Origin: Bryum argenteum
Lineage: Eukaryota > Streptophyta > Bryopsida > Bryales > Bryaceae
Direction of reading: 5' to 3'
DNA: 64,000 nucleotides
NCBI GenBank assembly: GCA_037043015.1
Contig: CM073328.1
Span: 9,025,495 to 9,089,494 of the forward strand
Shown here: positions 1-11,257 of the stretch, one piece after another
How positions within the stretch are numbered: the first letter of the stretch is position 1
How the letters are laid out: each line of letters opens with the position of its first letter
Notes under the pieces: model-generated
Told to the model about the DNA's origin: nothing
Seen by the model: only the letters and a program-made list of their open reading frames with translations
The model's database searches: none
Position numbers and translations under genes: made by a program

Positions 1-10
1 TTATTACATC

Positions 11-1430
11 TTGAGTCCGCCTCCGATGTCTCGTGCATGTGTCCATCTTGGTTCTCACGGGCACCCTCTGAAGATTAGTCATGATAGGGAAGCGGATGAG
101 CTGTTGACATCACTTATATGTGAACAAGTTGAACGCACTTCGAATGCCACAAACTCGTCTATCATTCTTGAGGCAGGGAACGAGTTTGTTGGGGAGCTTT
201 TGCTGCATCCGGAAGGGGCTCCTCACCAATATCTTTCTTTTCAAGAGTTGATGCCCATGCTGGACAGATGCAAGAATATGACATTTTCTAATCTACACAA
301 CAAGGTCACGTTGTTCCGTTACCTTCGCCTCTACGGGATCATCGATAGTATTACAAAGCTAAGGGACTCGAGCAAGTGGGCGTATGTGCAGAGCAACATG
401 TTTCCTGGACAAGGCACGTAATCTGATAAGGTCTTTGTTTTCAAAATGTCTGAAGTTGGACCAAGCAGTGATGTAGATCTCGTCTGACGCATGCAACTCC
501 ATGGAGACCTCGAAAACGCCTAGATGATGTTTGACCACTTGAAGTGTATGAAAGGGTGGACGACCATGGCGTCTCATGTGTACGATGCGTCCTACTGTAG
601 AGTTATGACCATTGCAATTTGTGACATGCAATCCGAGGACTATGTAGCACAATTGGTTTTCTGGAAGAACTTGAATGCGGTGGCAGCCCGACATGATATT
701 GTTGTCCCAACATTCAAATGGTTCATGGCAGACATCGCACTAGCCAATTGTAATGTGGTGAGAATAATCTATGGATCCGGGGATCCTAAGATTGTTGTCG
801 AATACCGCGAACAGACTTGCTTATTCCATTGAACGAAGTTTGTTGAGAAGCATACAAAGGCATAAATTCGATCCGATCTTCAAGAGCAACATTGTCGCAT
901 TGTAAGCAATACAAGAATGTTGTGTCCCTCCAAGATGTGGAAACAAAGTATTTGCCATAAGGTCGTGGTAGCTATCGTCAGGCTCTACAACGGATAAAGG
1001 CTTGGTTTGTCTCGACCTATGGCTCGCTTTTTGGCATTTCTGTTACCGCCAATGGGGTGGATTTATGGAGCTTGTAAGATTCACCTTCGAACCTGTATTC
1101 AATTTTTTTATTTTAAAAATTTGACACACATCGTAGACAAAGACTATCAATATATATGTTGCAGGGTCTTACAGAAGAAAAGTTGACAAAGATGCCCTCC
1201 TGCAACCTCACAGAAATGGTGCATAATAAGTGGCTCCAACAATCAGGGAAAAGGGGGAATGATTTGTATGTTGCAACAGTAGATGACTATGTTCATAGTT
1301 TTACGCAGGTGGTAGCGTATTATGAATTCTCCAAATGCGACCGGACCGGCTAAGCGGAGGCTAAGCTTCGGCGTTTCTTCACCTCCGCTTAGCCGAAAGA
1401 AATGCCAAAACAACCAGGGATTCAAAGAAG
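11..1430 (+). pseudogene. Decayed spliced gene, unrecognised family
   Basis: Two open stretches (11-421, 136 codons; 524-832, 102 codons) and a third after 1156 read as normal-composition protein (for example YLSFQELMPMLDRCKNM and YVAQLVFWKNLNAVAARHD) but lie in different frames separated by stops. A plausible intron runs 1074-1164, with donor GTAAGA and acceptor TTGCAG after a T-rich tract. Downstream the text resumes (LTEEKLTKMPSCNLTEMVHNKW) and ends in scattered stops near 1353. I do not recognise a domain. Amino-acid-like text broken by frameshifts and joined by an intron-like gap suggests a dead copy of a repeated plant gene or transposon protein. The 5' end lies outside the window. Confidence 0.45.
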
Positions 1431-1604
1431 CTACATTCAGCCCTGGAAGAGCTCCCCCGTGCTCAAAATTTTAGCACAAGCGAGCCGCACCTAGAAGGCA
1501 AAGAGGTGTTCGTGTCTTGTTTCAGATAATTATACAATTTTAGTCGAAGTCAGTTTACCTCAAATGGAGGTGAACTATAGCTTACTCTTGAAATCGTCCC
1601 CCAT

Positions 1605-1690
1605 GTAATTGGCTGACGGCCTGAGCGGCCGATCGATGACCGATCGATTGACCGAGCGACCGGTCGACATCCGTCGACATCCCGATCGGC
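1605..1690. repeat. CG-rich short-motif cluster (CGATCGAT / CGGTCGAC)
   Basis: About 85 bases dominated by overlapping self-complementary motifs (GATCGAT, CGATCGATTG, CGGTCGAC, CGTCGACATC) in otherwise AT-rich spacer. The same vocabulary (CCGGTCGACC, GACCGATCGATCC) recurs near 4690-4730. No gene is evident. It may be a remnant of the same GC-rich repeat. Confidence 0.4.
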
Positions 1691-1984
1691 GTCTTGCGCT
1701 CTTTTCTTCCTCTCTCACTCACCAACACTCCCTCATCTCTCCACTTCTCACTTCTTCTTCCTACCCTTGCTTGCATTTAAGAATTGTCTATTTTTAGGTA
1801 CCTGACATTGTACCTACAACCTAAATCAGGGCATTAATCCACATGCCGATTTTGTCAAGGGTATGTCGGGAAGAACTTCTTTTCATAGAACCGAATGTTT
1901 TACTCAAAAGATCTTATGGGCTTGGAGATACATGAAAAATAGAACTTATTATGATTAAGCCCTTATTGTTCATATGAATCTTAA

Positions 1985-2911
1985 CCCCTAAAAATCCAGG
2001 GGTTTCCTCGACCTCCAGAACCAAAAACTGCCATTTTTCACCTTCGTTGGGAGATGGGGAAATGGAGAAACTTTTTTTTCTGGTTTTAGACTTTGAACCG
2101 TAAGATCTTGTACCTAACTTGTATACAAAGGACTGGTCAAAATTTCAACCGTTGGATGTTTTTCGTTTGTGAGATCATAACAATCAAAGTTTGACCAACA
2201 CTTTTTTTTGCCACCGCGCGTGAGAGGCATTGTCTAAATGGTGCCAAGGGCAACTTGATGATTGTTATTCCAAATATTTTTCCCTCATTTTTTTTCATGT
2301 AGGTAATCAAGTTGGTTATGCTCATGCAAAATTTTAGAGACCAATTCCACTTTTTGACCTTAATGTAAAATATTTTATGAAAGAAGGTCTAAAAACAACC
2401 ATATAGTAAAACAAGCACCACGTATGATATATTTAGTTTGGGAGAAATCTCGACGGTGAGAAGGTGCATTTATGATAATGTGAATTTCGAAAAAAAAAAT
2501 CTTGGAAAAAATCCAAAATCTCGAATTTTGGCAATTTTTGAAAGAAAAAATTGTAAAATTACTAGAAATTGTGAAGATTGTTTTTGAAAGTTTTGGAGGC
2601 TGCCCTTGTAAAATTGGTAAACTTTTTGACTTCGGACACTTTGGAATTTGAATAGTAATTTGGTAATGAACATATTTCTAAAAAATTAAATTAAAAAAAA
2701 TTATTTTAAACTGCCCGTTTTGGACTTGAAACCTAAAATTTCTAGATGAAGGTTATAAAATTAAAATTTGACTTTGAAAATTTTACCACATACACATTAC
2801 TGTATGTGGGGCACCCAATAAAAATCTTAGGCAAAAATATCAATTTAAATGCTTAAAATGAGCTGCCCGAAATCTCAGAAAACTGAATCGGTTTTCTTGG
2901 ATTTTTAGGGG
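1985..2911. mobile_element. TTAA-flanked miniature transposon (piggyBac-like MITE), 927 bp
   Basis: Perfect 14-bp terminal inverted repeats: CCCCTAAAAATCCA at 1985-1998 and TGGATTTTTAGGGG at 2898-2911. Each is flanked on the outside by TTAA (1981-1984 and 2912-2915). The interior is AT-rich and has no long ORF, so the element would be non-autonomous. TTAA duplication with termini beginning CCC is the known signature of piggyBac-superfamily transposons. The family name is inferred from the ends alone; no transposase is present in the window. Confidence 0.6.
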
Positions 2912-2915
2912 TTAA

Positions 2916-4490
2916 CTATTCATGAATCACTTGGAATTCTTTTGGGGTACAATGTCATGCTTTGATTGAATTTGCAATATATTCACATTGACTTATGATA
3001 ATGAAAAATATTATAGTTGCTAACTATTTACGGATCTAAGTATCTAAGCAAATTTTATGTGAATCCAAATGGGTGGTTGTTTATTTAACCCTTAAAAGCT
3101 AAGGGGGGGGGGGGTTTGAAGGAAAAAATAAATGTGTTAAGAAATGTGAGTTTTCTAACTCTTGTGAACTTTCTCCCCAAAGACAATATAAAAACCTTAA
3201 TGCTTAGATTAAATTGTTATAGTTGAAATCCTCATAATCCTAATAGTTAATAATTCTCTTGTAATAGATTAAGGACACCAAATCTTCCAATAGCAAGATA
3301 AAATTCTCATTTCTCTTCTTGGTACACATTTATTTGTATGGTTTCCTTAAATTTTTCTTATATGATAAAATATAAAAAGCCAATACTTATCTATAAAGAA
3401 TATTACCAGTTTCCTTTTATAATAAGTTATTCAATATTATGCAAACCTTCTCATGTTTGTGATTGAAGGGTTGGTATGAACAATACACGATTCCAAAGTA
3501 GGTTTTGTAATGTAGATGAGGTTCCCAACCCATCTTACATCTCCGAGGTAAAAAATAAGTCCAGCGAGAATCCTTTTTAAATCAGATACATCTTGTCCAA
3601 ATTTGGATTAGAGCACAAAATGGTTGATTGGGCCTTTAGTGGTTGAGCGTTAGAGTGAATGTCCAATCATGTACTATATTGAAAGGCTATTAGCATCATA
3701 TAAATATATAAATATGTGAAGTAAAAAGACATGTAACATAAAACTTGCAATACAAATTCATGCAACCCAAATTGAGAAGTACATGGGTACAAAGTAGTAT
3801 GTGCTAATATTTGTCTTTCAAGTGTATGTGCAAGTATGAAGATTATATTTCTATAAGACTCTCCTAATCATTTAACATGTTACGTAGTGGCAATGTGTAG
3901 ATAAAGATTTTTCATTTATTTGTTCTTGGTTAATGTTCATAACTCCTTAATAAAAATGAGTCATTTCCATGTTTATGGCGTATATTATTTTTGGTTTTTG
4001 TAGAAAGTGATGTATCTTCGGTATCTTATTTTAGCAATCCATAATACTACATGATCAAATATACAATGATATATTATTTTAAGATGCGATTCGATGATAT
4101 TAACTCCATTTGATTTATATGGCAATAAAATTTGTATTGTATAAAAGTAATCTTTGTGGAAGCGTCTTCTTATCCTCAAGTAAAGATATTCTATTTATCT
4201 TATTTGACCCTTATGATGCTATGTGTTTTTGGCAAATGACACTAAGAACTTACACCCCCAAAATACTAAATGCCCTTTACAGTGAATTAAGACATTAGGC
4301 TTGTTTCTAAAGTTTGCAATTTGGGCATTGAAGAAAAATATGTAATTTAAACTAAAAAACACATGAACATCATCATATTTTCTCTTTTTAGTTGTTAAAC
4401 ATCAACATGCAATAAGTAGTACGAAGTAAGTAACATCTTCCGGACGATGATAATGATCAAAATGGTTGTTGGAATAAATTAGAATAGGGT
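2916..4490. other. AT-rich spacer without recognisable gene
   Basis: Nothing coding is convincing here: the open frames (3985-4179 minus, 4110-4298 plus) are short and have spacer composition. A G-homopolymer occurs at about 3103-3114. TTAACCCTTAAA at 3085 resembles a TTAA-type transposon end, but no partner end was found. Confidence 0.5.
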
Positions 4491-4770
4491 TAGGGTTAAG
4501 AGGAGTGGCCGCCATCCTTAGCTACCCACCAAGGCGGCTTCGGACGCCTAAGCCGTTGAAAAAAAAAAAAAAAAGGAATCCGGTCGCGCCGTCTGATCGG
4601 TCGGTTGCAACCAGGGCGGCCTCAGACGGCCAGGCTATCAACAATTTTATTTTATTTTATTTTTAAAAAAAATTTTCTTTAAATTCTAGTCGGGCCGTCC
4701 GACCGGTCGACCGCCGACCGATCGATCCAACGATAGGAGGCTGCGGCGATCAATCAAACGTCCACTAGGC

Positions 4771-4903
4771 CTAGGATGGCCATCAGCCCGAGCGACTGGC
4801 CCCTAGAATGGCCAGTCGCCCGTGCCCAAGGCGCCCCGGAGGCCGGTCGCCCGGGCTGACGGCCATTCTGGGGGCCGGTCGCTCGGGCCGATGGCCATCC
4901 TAG
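4771..4903. repeat. GC-rich foldback: 33-bp inverted repeat with nested arm
   Basis: The arm 4771-4803 (starts CTAGGATGGCCATCAG) is complementary to 4871-4903 (ends GATGGCCATCCTAG) at 31 of 33 positions. The 67-base loop contains a second imperfect complementary pair (AGAATGGCC near 4805 with GGCCATTCT near 4861), so nearly the whole 133 bases could fold. It sits in a GC-rich island (about 4500-4915) inside AT-rich spacer. No ORF or target duplication was identified, so its nature (foldback element, degenerate repeat, hairpin RNA source) is open. Confidence 0.65.
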
Positions 4904-5139
4904 AGGCCGGTCGCCCCATTTATCTTAAGTAAAAAGTCCAAAATCTCTAAGTCACAGATGCTCCCTTAACTCCCTGCGGATGTCCGACAGACGTCCACCA
5001 AACGTTCAGAGGCCGTGACATACCTGCTTACATGAGATTGGATGGTTGCTTACCTCGAATCAAGGTAAATTGTTCCCAAAATTGTTCATTCAATTCCCCA
5101 TCTTGAAAATGTAATTGATTACAAATATTGATCCGTGCT

Positions 5140-6458
5140 ATACTCATTGAAAGCAGGATGTCTTGGGAGGAGGAAGTACTATCTGTCATTGACGCTCCGG
5201 AGAACCCAAATCTTCCTAAGTTTGATGTTATCCCTTGCCGCCTTTAGGAACGGAAGATTGTCTCTCTTCACAATGATCACGGCTTTCGCATTTAAGGTCC
5301 AGTGCCTTTGTTGGTTCATTAGGTCCACCTTGCGATTCTCATGTCATAATTGAAGTTTCTAGTACTTTTGTACTTGAAGAAGCTCCTGACAATTAGAGAT
5401 TCTCATTCAAATCCTAGCCAAGTGAACGAGTGTTTGTGGATGGGGTTACTCTATTCCATTACAGGCAACGAGAGATTTACAACCTCTGGATGATCGAGTG
5501 TAATAGACAATTCGGTGGAAGGACTCGTACTTATGAAAACTCTTTAAGAAATACTCGTCCTGAGGTGTCTAAAAAAGCTCTAGAACTACTGACTCTTGAG
5601 TCCATCAATGGGGTTTCGGGCAATAGCTATTGTGTTCAGAATTATATTCCACATTACTCTAAAGTCAAAATTAGAGCCTTCAGACACGCATGTACGACAA
5701 ATCCTTCGTATAGTTCAAAAATCATGTCAAACTAGACGTCTACAGACAGTTTCATAGGAACGCTAGGGTAGGGAGGTTGTGACACTAGAGGTTATAGAGT
5801 ATAGACGTTTGCGCGCTTGCATAGATGAATATTATGGATGTCAGTTTTAGTACATTCTATTGCAAAGCTAATGACGCTGCTGCTGGTCACGCAACCCAAC
5901 ACCACGGCAACAGTGGTTTGCGTAAGCCTAGAAAACATACGATTTTAGGCTCTTAGCAACTGCCACACTTGGAGCCATTTTGGATGGTCAAGCAGATCAC
6001 ATGCCTCAAAAGTCATGCGTTCTACTTTCTGGCGACAAGGTCATTGCCAAGGTACTTCATTCAAGTTGGAAGTGGAAGGACCAAATTCCGCTTATTGATG
6101 ACCACCTTGCTGATTGTGGATTGCCTCCCATATCAACGTCTAACCTGAAGAAGATCCGCCGGGTTAGCTTTCCTGAGTACTATCCAAAGCGGACAGGTGA
6201 CAATTTTGCTCGTTGTTCAACTTGCGAACGGTACAAAGAACAGAAGAAGGTCACTCAGACTGAAACAGAGGCATCCTTTGTGTAGGAAAAGAAGTTACAA
6301 AACCACCTGGATTCAACTTTTGCTCATCTAGACTTGTACTACTTAAACAAATTTTGATCTAGATCGTCGCCGCAGGAGGTATTAACCATTAAACATGAAA
6401 AGATGGATCACTTAAAGACTACCTCATCTATCTTCCCGCACAAGAGAAAGTTCGAACA
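5140..6458 (+). pseudogene. Decayed gene or repeat protein truncated by a copia fragment
   Basis: Open stretches 5430-5735 (101 codons) and 5980-6285 (101 codons) have natural protein composition. The second holds GDNFARCSTCERYKEQ, a C-X2-C pair that may bind zinc. Its stop, TAG at 6283-6285, is followed in the same frame by about 20 more protein-like codons (EKKLQNHLDSTFAHLDLYYL), so it looks like a mutated sense codon. A short piece (MDHLKTTSSIFPHKRK, from 6403) appears to be the next segment, and family A copia sequence starts immediately after it. I cannot assign a function. Frameshifts and stops mark it as dead. Confidence 0.5.
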
Positions 6459-7640
6459 CAACACCTATTGCATGAGAAGGTGGTGCCTCCTCTGTGCCTT
6501 CAACAATCTCCCACAAGTCCATCCCAGAGAGCGCCAAGTTCATCTTAAACTTCAAAAGGTGGAAGTTGTTGCCATTGAACTTCTCAAGCACCCTCACACT
6601 CTCACCTTCAAAAGAGGCCATGGCTAGACACAAACGCTGCCGTTACAATTCCAAAAACCCAAATCTACCACCTTAACACTCAAATCAGTCTCTTAGGAGT
6701 GTGCAAACACACTTGTGCACAACAATGCACAATAAGCCACTCCAACACTCAAACAAGCAAGATCCACTTGCTCCCATTCAAATCAGATCACACTCAAGCT
6801 CTTTGACCTCCAAATGCTAGATCTAGATGTCTTATACACACACAAAGTGTATTTGCACCTCTAAGCACTCAAATCAGCCCTCAATGCTTCCAAATGAGCA
6901 ATTGTGCACTCCCAACACTAGATCAGCCCTCAATTTAAGTCAACAAAGCTTCTAGATCAACAAATCACTCAAAGAAGCAAGATCCACTTGCTCCAGCCCT
7001 CAAACAAGCAAGATTTAGTTGCTCCAACTCATATCAGGTCACACTCGAACTATTTGACCTCCAAATGCTAGATCTAGATCTCTCCAACACTCAAAATGTT
7101 AGAATGCACCTCAAAGCACTCAAATCAGCCCTTAATGCACACAAATGAGCACTTGTGCACCCTCTCCACTAGATCAGCCCTCAATCAATGTCAACAAAGC
7201 TTCTAAACCTTCAAATCACTCAAATCTAAGCTTAGGAGTTTCAAAACACCACTTTAGCACCACAAATGCACAAATCAGCCCCTTCTGTGCACACATGCAC
7301 CCCAAGTGCTAGAATCAGCCCTCAAAACTTCAAGTGCACTCAAGTTACTCACAATTAGGACTCCAAAGCTCAAAACCACTCCAAACAAGGGATTTGGTAG
7401 CCAACAATGCAAATCAGCACCTCCTTGTCTTAGAGACACTCAAACTAAGACAAAAGGAAGCTTACAATTCTCCAATGCCTTCAAGGGACCTCCAAACACC
7501 GACAAAGTACTCCAATTGCTTCCGAATGCTCCACATCTCTTCTCAACACTTCCGAATGGTTGCTAACACCTCCAAATGGCTCCAAGTGCACCTCCAAAGC
7601 TCCAAGGACCTCCAACTAGTACAAATTAGCCCTCCATATG
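6455..7640 (-). mobile_element. Copia family A fragment: gag start plus 5' leader
   Basis: On the minus strand, gag begins with ATG at 6621 (MASFEGESVRVLEKFNG, WEIVEGTEEAPPSHA), the N-terminus of a Retrotran_gag/UBN2-type Gag, and runs out at about 6455, where it abuts the decayed gene. From 6622 to about 7640 is the leader, with its AATCAGCCCT motifs and ACCTCCAAATGGCTCCA minisatellite in reverse complement. No LTR follows at the 7640 end, so the element is truncated at both ends. Confidence 0.75.
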
Positions 7641-8090
7641 CTTGCAACACCTCCAAAATGGTCATCTTCACCGTACTCCTCCTCAACATCACCGTCCATT
7701 GTAAACTCATCTTCCACACCATGGACAATCCGCTTGTTCTGCCAAATGCCATGTTGCTAAAATAGTGGCGAATCTATGGGAAGATTGTTCTTAGTGAGTG
7801 ATCAACCCGCTTAGTCCCTTCACCGCATCTAGAGGATGTCGCATTGTAGAAGGCAGGAATGGTAAGGGTTCTCCACGAGGCCATAGTGACCTTCCTTCAG
7901 AATCTTCCTTTTACAATTTAATGCCATAGCCTTCTGTCCCTCCTATGAAGCCATTTCTCGTCTTGATAGAGAATTTTATACTTTATTACCGGAGGTGGTG
8001 CCTCCTCCGTGCCTCACGATTGTAAGTGACAGAAATAACATTTTTTGGAGACAAAAGTTTATGCAGAGCGGAGGTAACAGTTACTTGAGG
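7641..8090. other. Unassigned sequence
   Basis: The minus strand of 7655-7750 can be read as an acidic tail (DGDVEEEYGEDD), but no start, domain or boundary supports a gene. The rest shows no RNA gene, repeat or promoter that I can defend. Confidence 0.3.
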
Positions 8091-8095
8091 GCATT

Positions 8096-8365
8096 CTATC
8101 GGGATTCCTCGAACCGAAATTGAGGTTGTAAGAGCATCATGACTATTAGGATTAGAAGAGTGATCGTGGGAGGACTATGAGACTTTACTCCGCACCGCAA
8201 AAGCCTGGCAGCTGCTTGGACATTTAGTTTTTTCCTTTCGTTATAATTAGAGTCAAATCTAATTACATTCTGGTGTGTTTGTTCTAATCCATTTTGAGGG
8301 TCAACATCAACTCCGTAAGGGATTTGAGTGAGATGATAATATTGCCCAGGAACTCCATCTGGCAT
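8096..8365 (-). pseudogene. Coding-like fragment, unrecognised
   Basis: An 89-codon open frame (MPDGVPGQYYHLTQIPYGVDV at its start) with ordinary composition, lying downstream on the same strand of the acidic ORF at 8732-9245. The two may be pieces of one broken gene. No family recognised. Confidence 0.3.
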
Positions 8366-8731
8366 TCTGGCCTAGTGGTCGGGTAGAGTTGCTGGGGAAC
8401 ATGTGGGAATGAGTGGCGGTGTGAGTTGTATTCTTGGATTTCAAATTCTGGCATTTCTACAGCTTTTAAGTAAGGGCCGTATGCTGAGTATTCTGGAAGT
8501 CCTAGTTCAATGTTACGGATTTCATAAACAGAGAAAGTAAGCCAAAGATGGTGGTTAAAGTCAGCATAGTTGGGGTTTTGTACCTTGTTTAGAGAGACGT
8601 GCTTTGTGCCCTAGAATTGTTGGTTCAAGAGGGTCTGGTCAGTTTGCCTTTGGCTCCTTGGTAGGTGCTAGACAGGTTGTTGAATAGGAACCAGCGGAGT
8701 GTCTGGCTGACCGTTGAAGCCTAGGGTTTCT

Positions 8732-9245
8732 TCAACGATCCTGGCTGACGGCGCCATTTGCAGGGGCGATCCTGTCAATCACGGCATTATGGCTGGCAGC
8801 TGGTGCGACTGGGTACCCGACTGGATGCTCGTCTATAGCAGCGGCATGTGTTGGTGCGGCAAGAAAGTTGGCATCATCGGTCTGCTGATCGGAGCTCTGG
8901 CCGTCGTCGTTCATGTTTTCGTCTTTCTCTTTGTCAGCTGCTGATGCGTCATGCGTAGGTGGAGGAGGCTTGGGAGGGTCGCCTCCTTGAGAGCTATCGC
9001 TGTCATCACCATTCTCCACTAGTGTGCGCCGTCTGCGTGACTTAGAGAAGGCAGTCGAGTTATTGTACTCCAGGCTGCTTTTGGGTTGTCCTTGTGTATT
9101 GTTTGCTTCGGTATTGGACTAAAGAGCTAGACCATTCAGCTTGACGGAAAGGCGTTTCTTTTTCGAGCTGGAGGCTCCAGCTCTGAGCATTCGATTGGAC
9201 AGAGGAGGTGAGTCAGAGAGCAAGTTTACCTTCCTCATCGTCGAC
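8732..9245 (-). pseudogene. Acidic low-complexity protein with one in-frame UAG
   Basis: An ATG at about 9239 starts MRKVNLLSDSPPLSNRM, then a basic patch (SSSKKKRLSVKL) and a TAG at 9119-9121. The same frame stays open after the TAG through an arginine patch (SRRRRTL) and an Asp/Ser/Gln-rich tail (GDDSDSSQGGDPPKPPPP) to 8732. Composition suggests a disordered nuclear or Gag-like protein. The single stop argues for a dead gene or a sequencing error. The long frame continuing upstream to 10432 is compositional (see rejected items). Confidence 0.4.
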
Positions 9246-9249
9246 TTGA

Positions 9250-10450
9250 CTCTGGCGATGCTTGCGTGCGGGTGATGGGTGCGATCTGGAACGCATTGAG
9301 AGAAGTTAGTTTTTGAATGTAAGCAAACTAAATTGCAAAGAAAGTGAATGAGTGGTGCAAAGTAGGCATACATGTGCTGTTGATGTCGAGTGTGAGGTTT
9401 GTTAAAATTTGGAGGATGTTTTATAGGGTTTTGCGGTGGCTTGACAGGAATCGTTTCTGGCCGTCCTTGGATTTTGTGGTTTGTGGAGGGCATGGATTGG
9501 TGGATGTTTGGCTTTCGGAGGTGATTGGAGAATTTCTTTTCATCGGATTTTGCGATTGTAGTAAGCTTAATTAAGGAGATGCGTGGGTGGCACCACTCTG
9601 TGATTTGTGGCAGGTAAGAAGGAATCTTTCGCTGGTAATCATGTTTAATTTTGAGATTTTCGTTTTTCGTGACGTGTTGACGAGGTGTGTATGGGGGTGG
9701 ATGGCTGATCTGGAGCTTATTGGTTGCTACTAGGAGCATTATATTTTTAGAGAAATTGTGTGTGAAATTTTGGTGTGCAAGTGGTGCACGATTGTGAGGT
9801 AGGGAATATTGTTTGCTGTAAAGTTGAATGTGTTCTTTCATTTTTGTAGGGGTCGTGGTTGCATGTGGCATGAAAAGACAGAATCTGGCGAGTAAATTAT
9901 AATCAGTAGAATATTTGGGTGTTTGAGGGGTTTTTTGGATGCTTAATTTGTAAAAGTATGTTGGAGTTTGTGGTGCAGTCAATGCCGTGGGATGGAGGTA
10001 AGAGTGGTATCTGTATCGGCAGTAGGAGTAGGAGTTTCTTCTCTGCAGGTGTTTTGTCTTCTTTGAGTGTATGATTGGAAGGAATCTACTTAGTGCGCAA
10101 GTCGGACACTCTATATTCTTTAGTTGATGAGTAGGAGTTTTTTCTATGGTTGGTAATTGTATCCATGTCGTAGATAATTTTAGGGAAGTTTTGGAGATGT
10201 ATAGGTTGCGTAAGATTGGGGTTTCGGAAGCAGTATCTTGAGCTGTAAAACTACTTGGGAGTTTGTGTTGGAGAGGATGGTGTAATATAGGTTTGATATT
10301 GGAATTTTTGATTCTTTCATTAAGGGGTTTTGTCCTGTTGGTGCAGGGAGTTCGAAGCAATTTGTGTATCGCTGAGATGTAGATTTGGGATTGACATGGC
10401 GAGTATCTTATCATGTTTGTGACGTCGAGCATCTTACCAACAGTGTTCCA
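9250..10450. other. GT-rich (CA-rich on minus) strand-asymmetric spacer
   Basis: About 1.2 kb in which the plus strand is rich in T and G and poor in C and A. The same bias recurs at 13.83-14.72 kb. Because T is scarce on the minus strand, stop codons are rare and a long uninformative minus frame results. It may be intronic or leader sequence of the coding-like pieces around it. Confidence 0.4.
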
Positions 10451-10639
10451 GCAGGGTAGATTTATTTTTGGAAGAAAGAGTTCATGATGATTTCCTGACA
10501 GCTGGTTGTGAGTGCTTCAGAGGATCACCGTCCTGCAAGAGAGTTGTGCACGTTTTGCGTGCTTTTTGTCTTTTTTGGCATGCTGGGATTTTTAGGGTTT
10601 GTAAGGGAATTGTTGCTGTCGATTCTTGCGGTGCGGGTG

Positions 10640-10985
10640 TCCCGGGGGTTAGGGGCGGGGGTAGAGGGGGTAGAGGGGGTAGGGGGCGGGGGTAGGAGAG
10701 GGGTTAAGGGGGGTAGGGGAGGTAAGGGGGGGTTGCTGCATTTTTTTTTTTTTTACTTCTTTTTTTAAATTTTTTTTTTAAAATTTTTTTAAAAAAAATT
10801 AAAAATTTTAATTTTTTTTAAAACTTTTTTTCAGGGGCTAGGGAGGGGGGCTTAGGGGCGGGGGTAGAGGGGGTAGGAAGGGGTTAAGGAGGTAGGGGGG
10901 TAAGGGGGGTTGCTGCGTTCTTTTTTTTTTACTTTTTTTTTTTTTTTACTTTTTTTTTAATTTTAAAAAAATATATTTTTTTGAT
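10640..10985. repeat. Two copies of a G-rich array followed by poly(T)
   Basis: Runs of GGGGGTAG, GGGGCGGGGGTAG and GGTAAGGGGGG are followed by GTTGCTGC and a long T tract. The arrangement occurs twice (about 10640-10800 and 10835-10985). The plus strand has many closely spaced G-tracts and could form G-quadruplexes. ORFs through it (Gly/Arg-rich) are artefacts. C-rich arrays of related sequence occur in the opposite sense at 13.09-13.61 kb. Confidence 0.6.
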
Positions 10986-11257
10986 TTTTTTTAAAATTTT
11001 TTTTTCGTGGTATTTACAAACCGATTCATGCATAGGTTGAGTGGTATTTGGCAAGGTATGGAACTAATAAATATGTGCACTCAAATCAAAACAATGCAAT
11101 TAAATATGTCATACGAAGATGTACAAATGCATCGAATAAGGGAAGTTGCTGCGTATATTACATGTATGTGCACAATTGGAAGTACATATAGTATTGTAAT
11201 TATCCATGCAATCCTTCTACATACAATAGGCACACGCTAACTTTGAAGACCGCTAAA

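Noticed and set aside
3085-3110. A fourth TTAA transposon end (TTAACCCTTAAA)
   Set aside because: No complementary end followed by TTAA was found downstream. The TTAACCCTT words near 16369 and 16424 are in the same orientation and also unpaired.
4485-4497. Telomere-like AGGGTTAGGGTT
   Set aside because: Only two units; too short to call an interstitial telomeric repeat.
9246-10432. Very long minus-strand open frame continuing upstream of the acidic ORF
   Set aside because: The minus strand is so T-poor that stop codons are rare. The translation is a Thr/His/Pro/Lys/Ser mixture without domain-like text, so the length is explained by composition.
10468-10768. Gly/Arg-rich ORFs at the G-rich array
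   Set aside because: Same reason: repeat composition, ending in homopolymer-encoded Phe/Leu.
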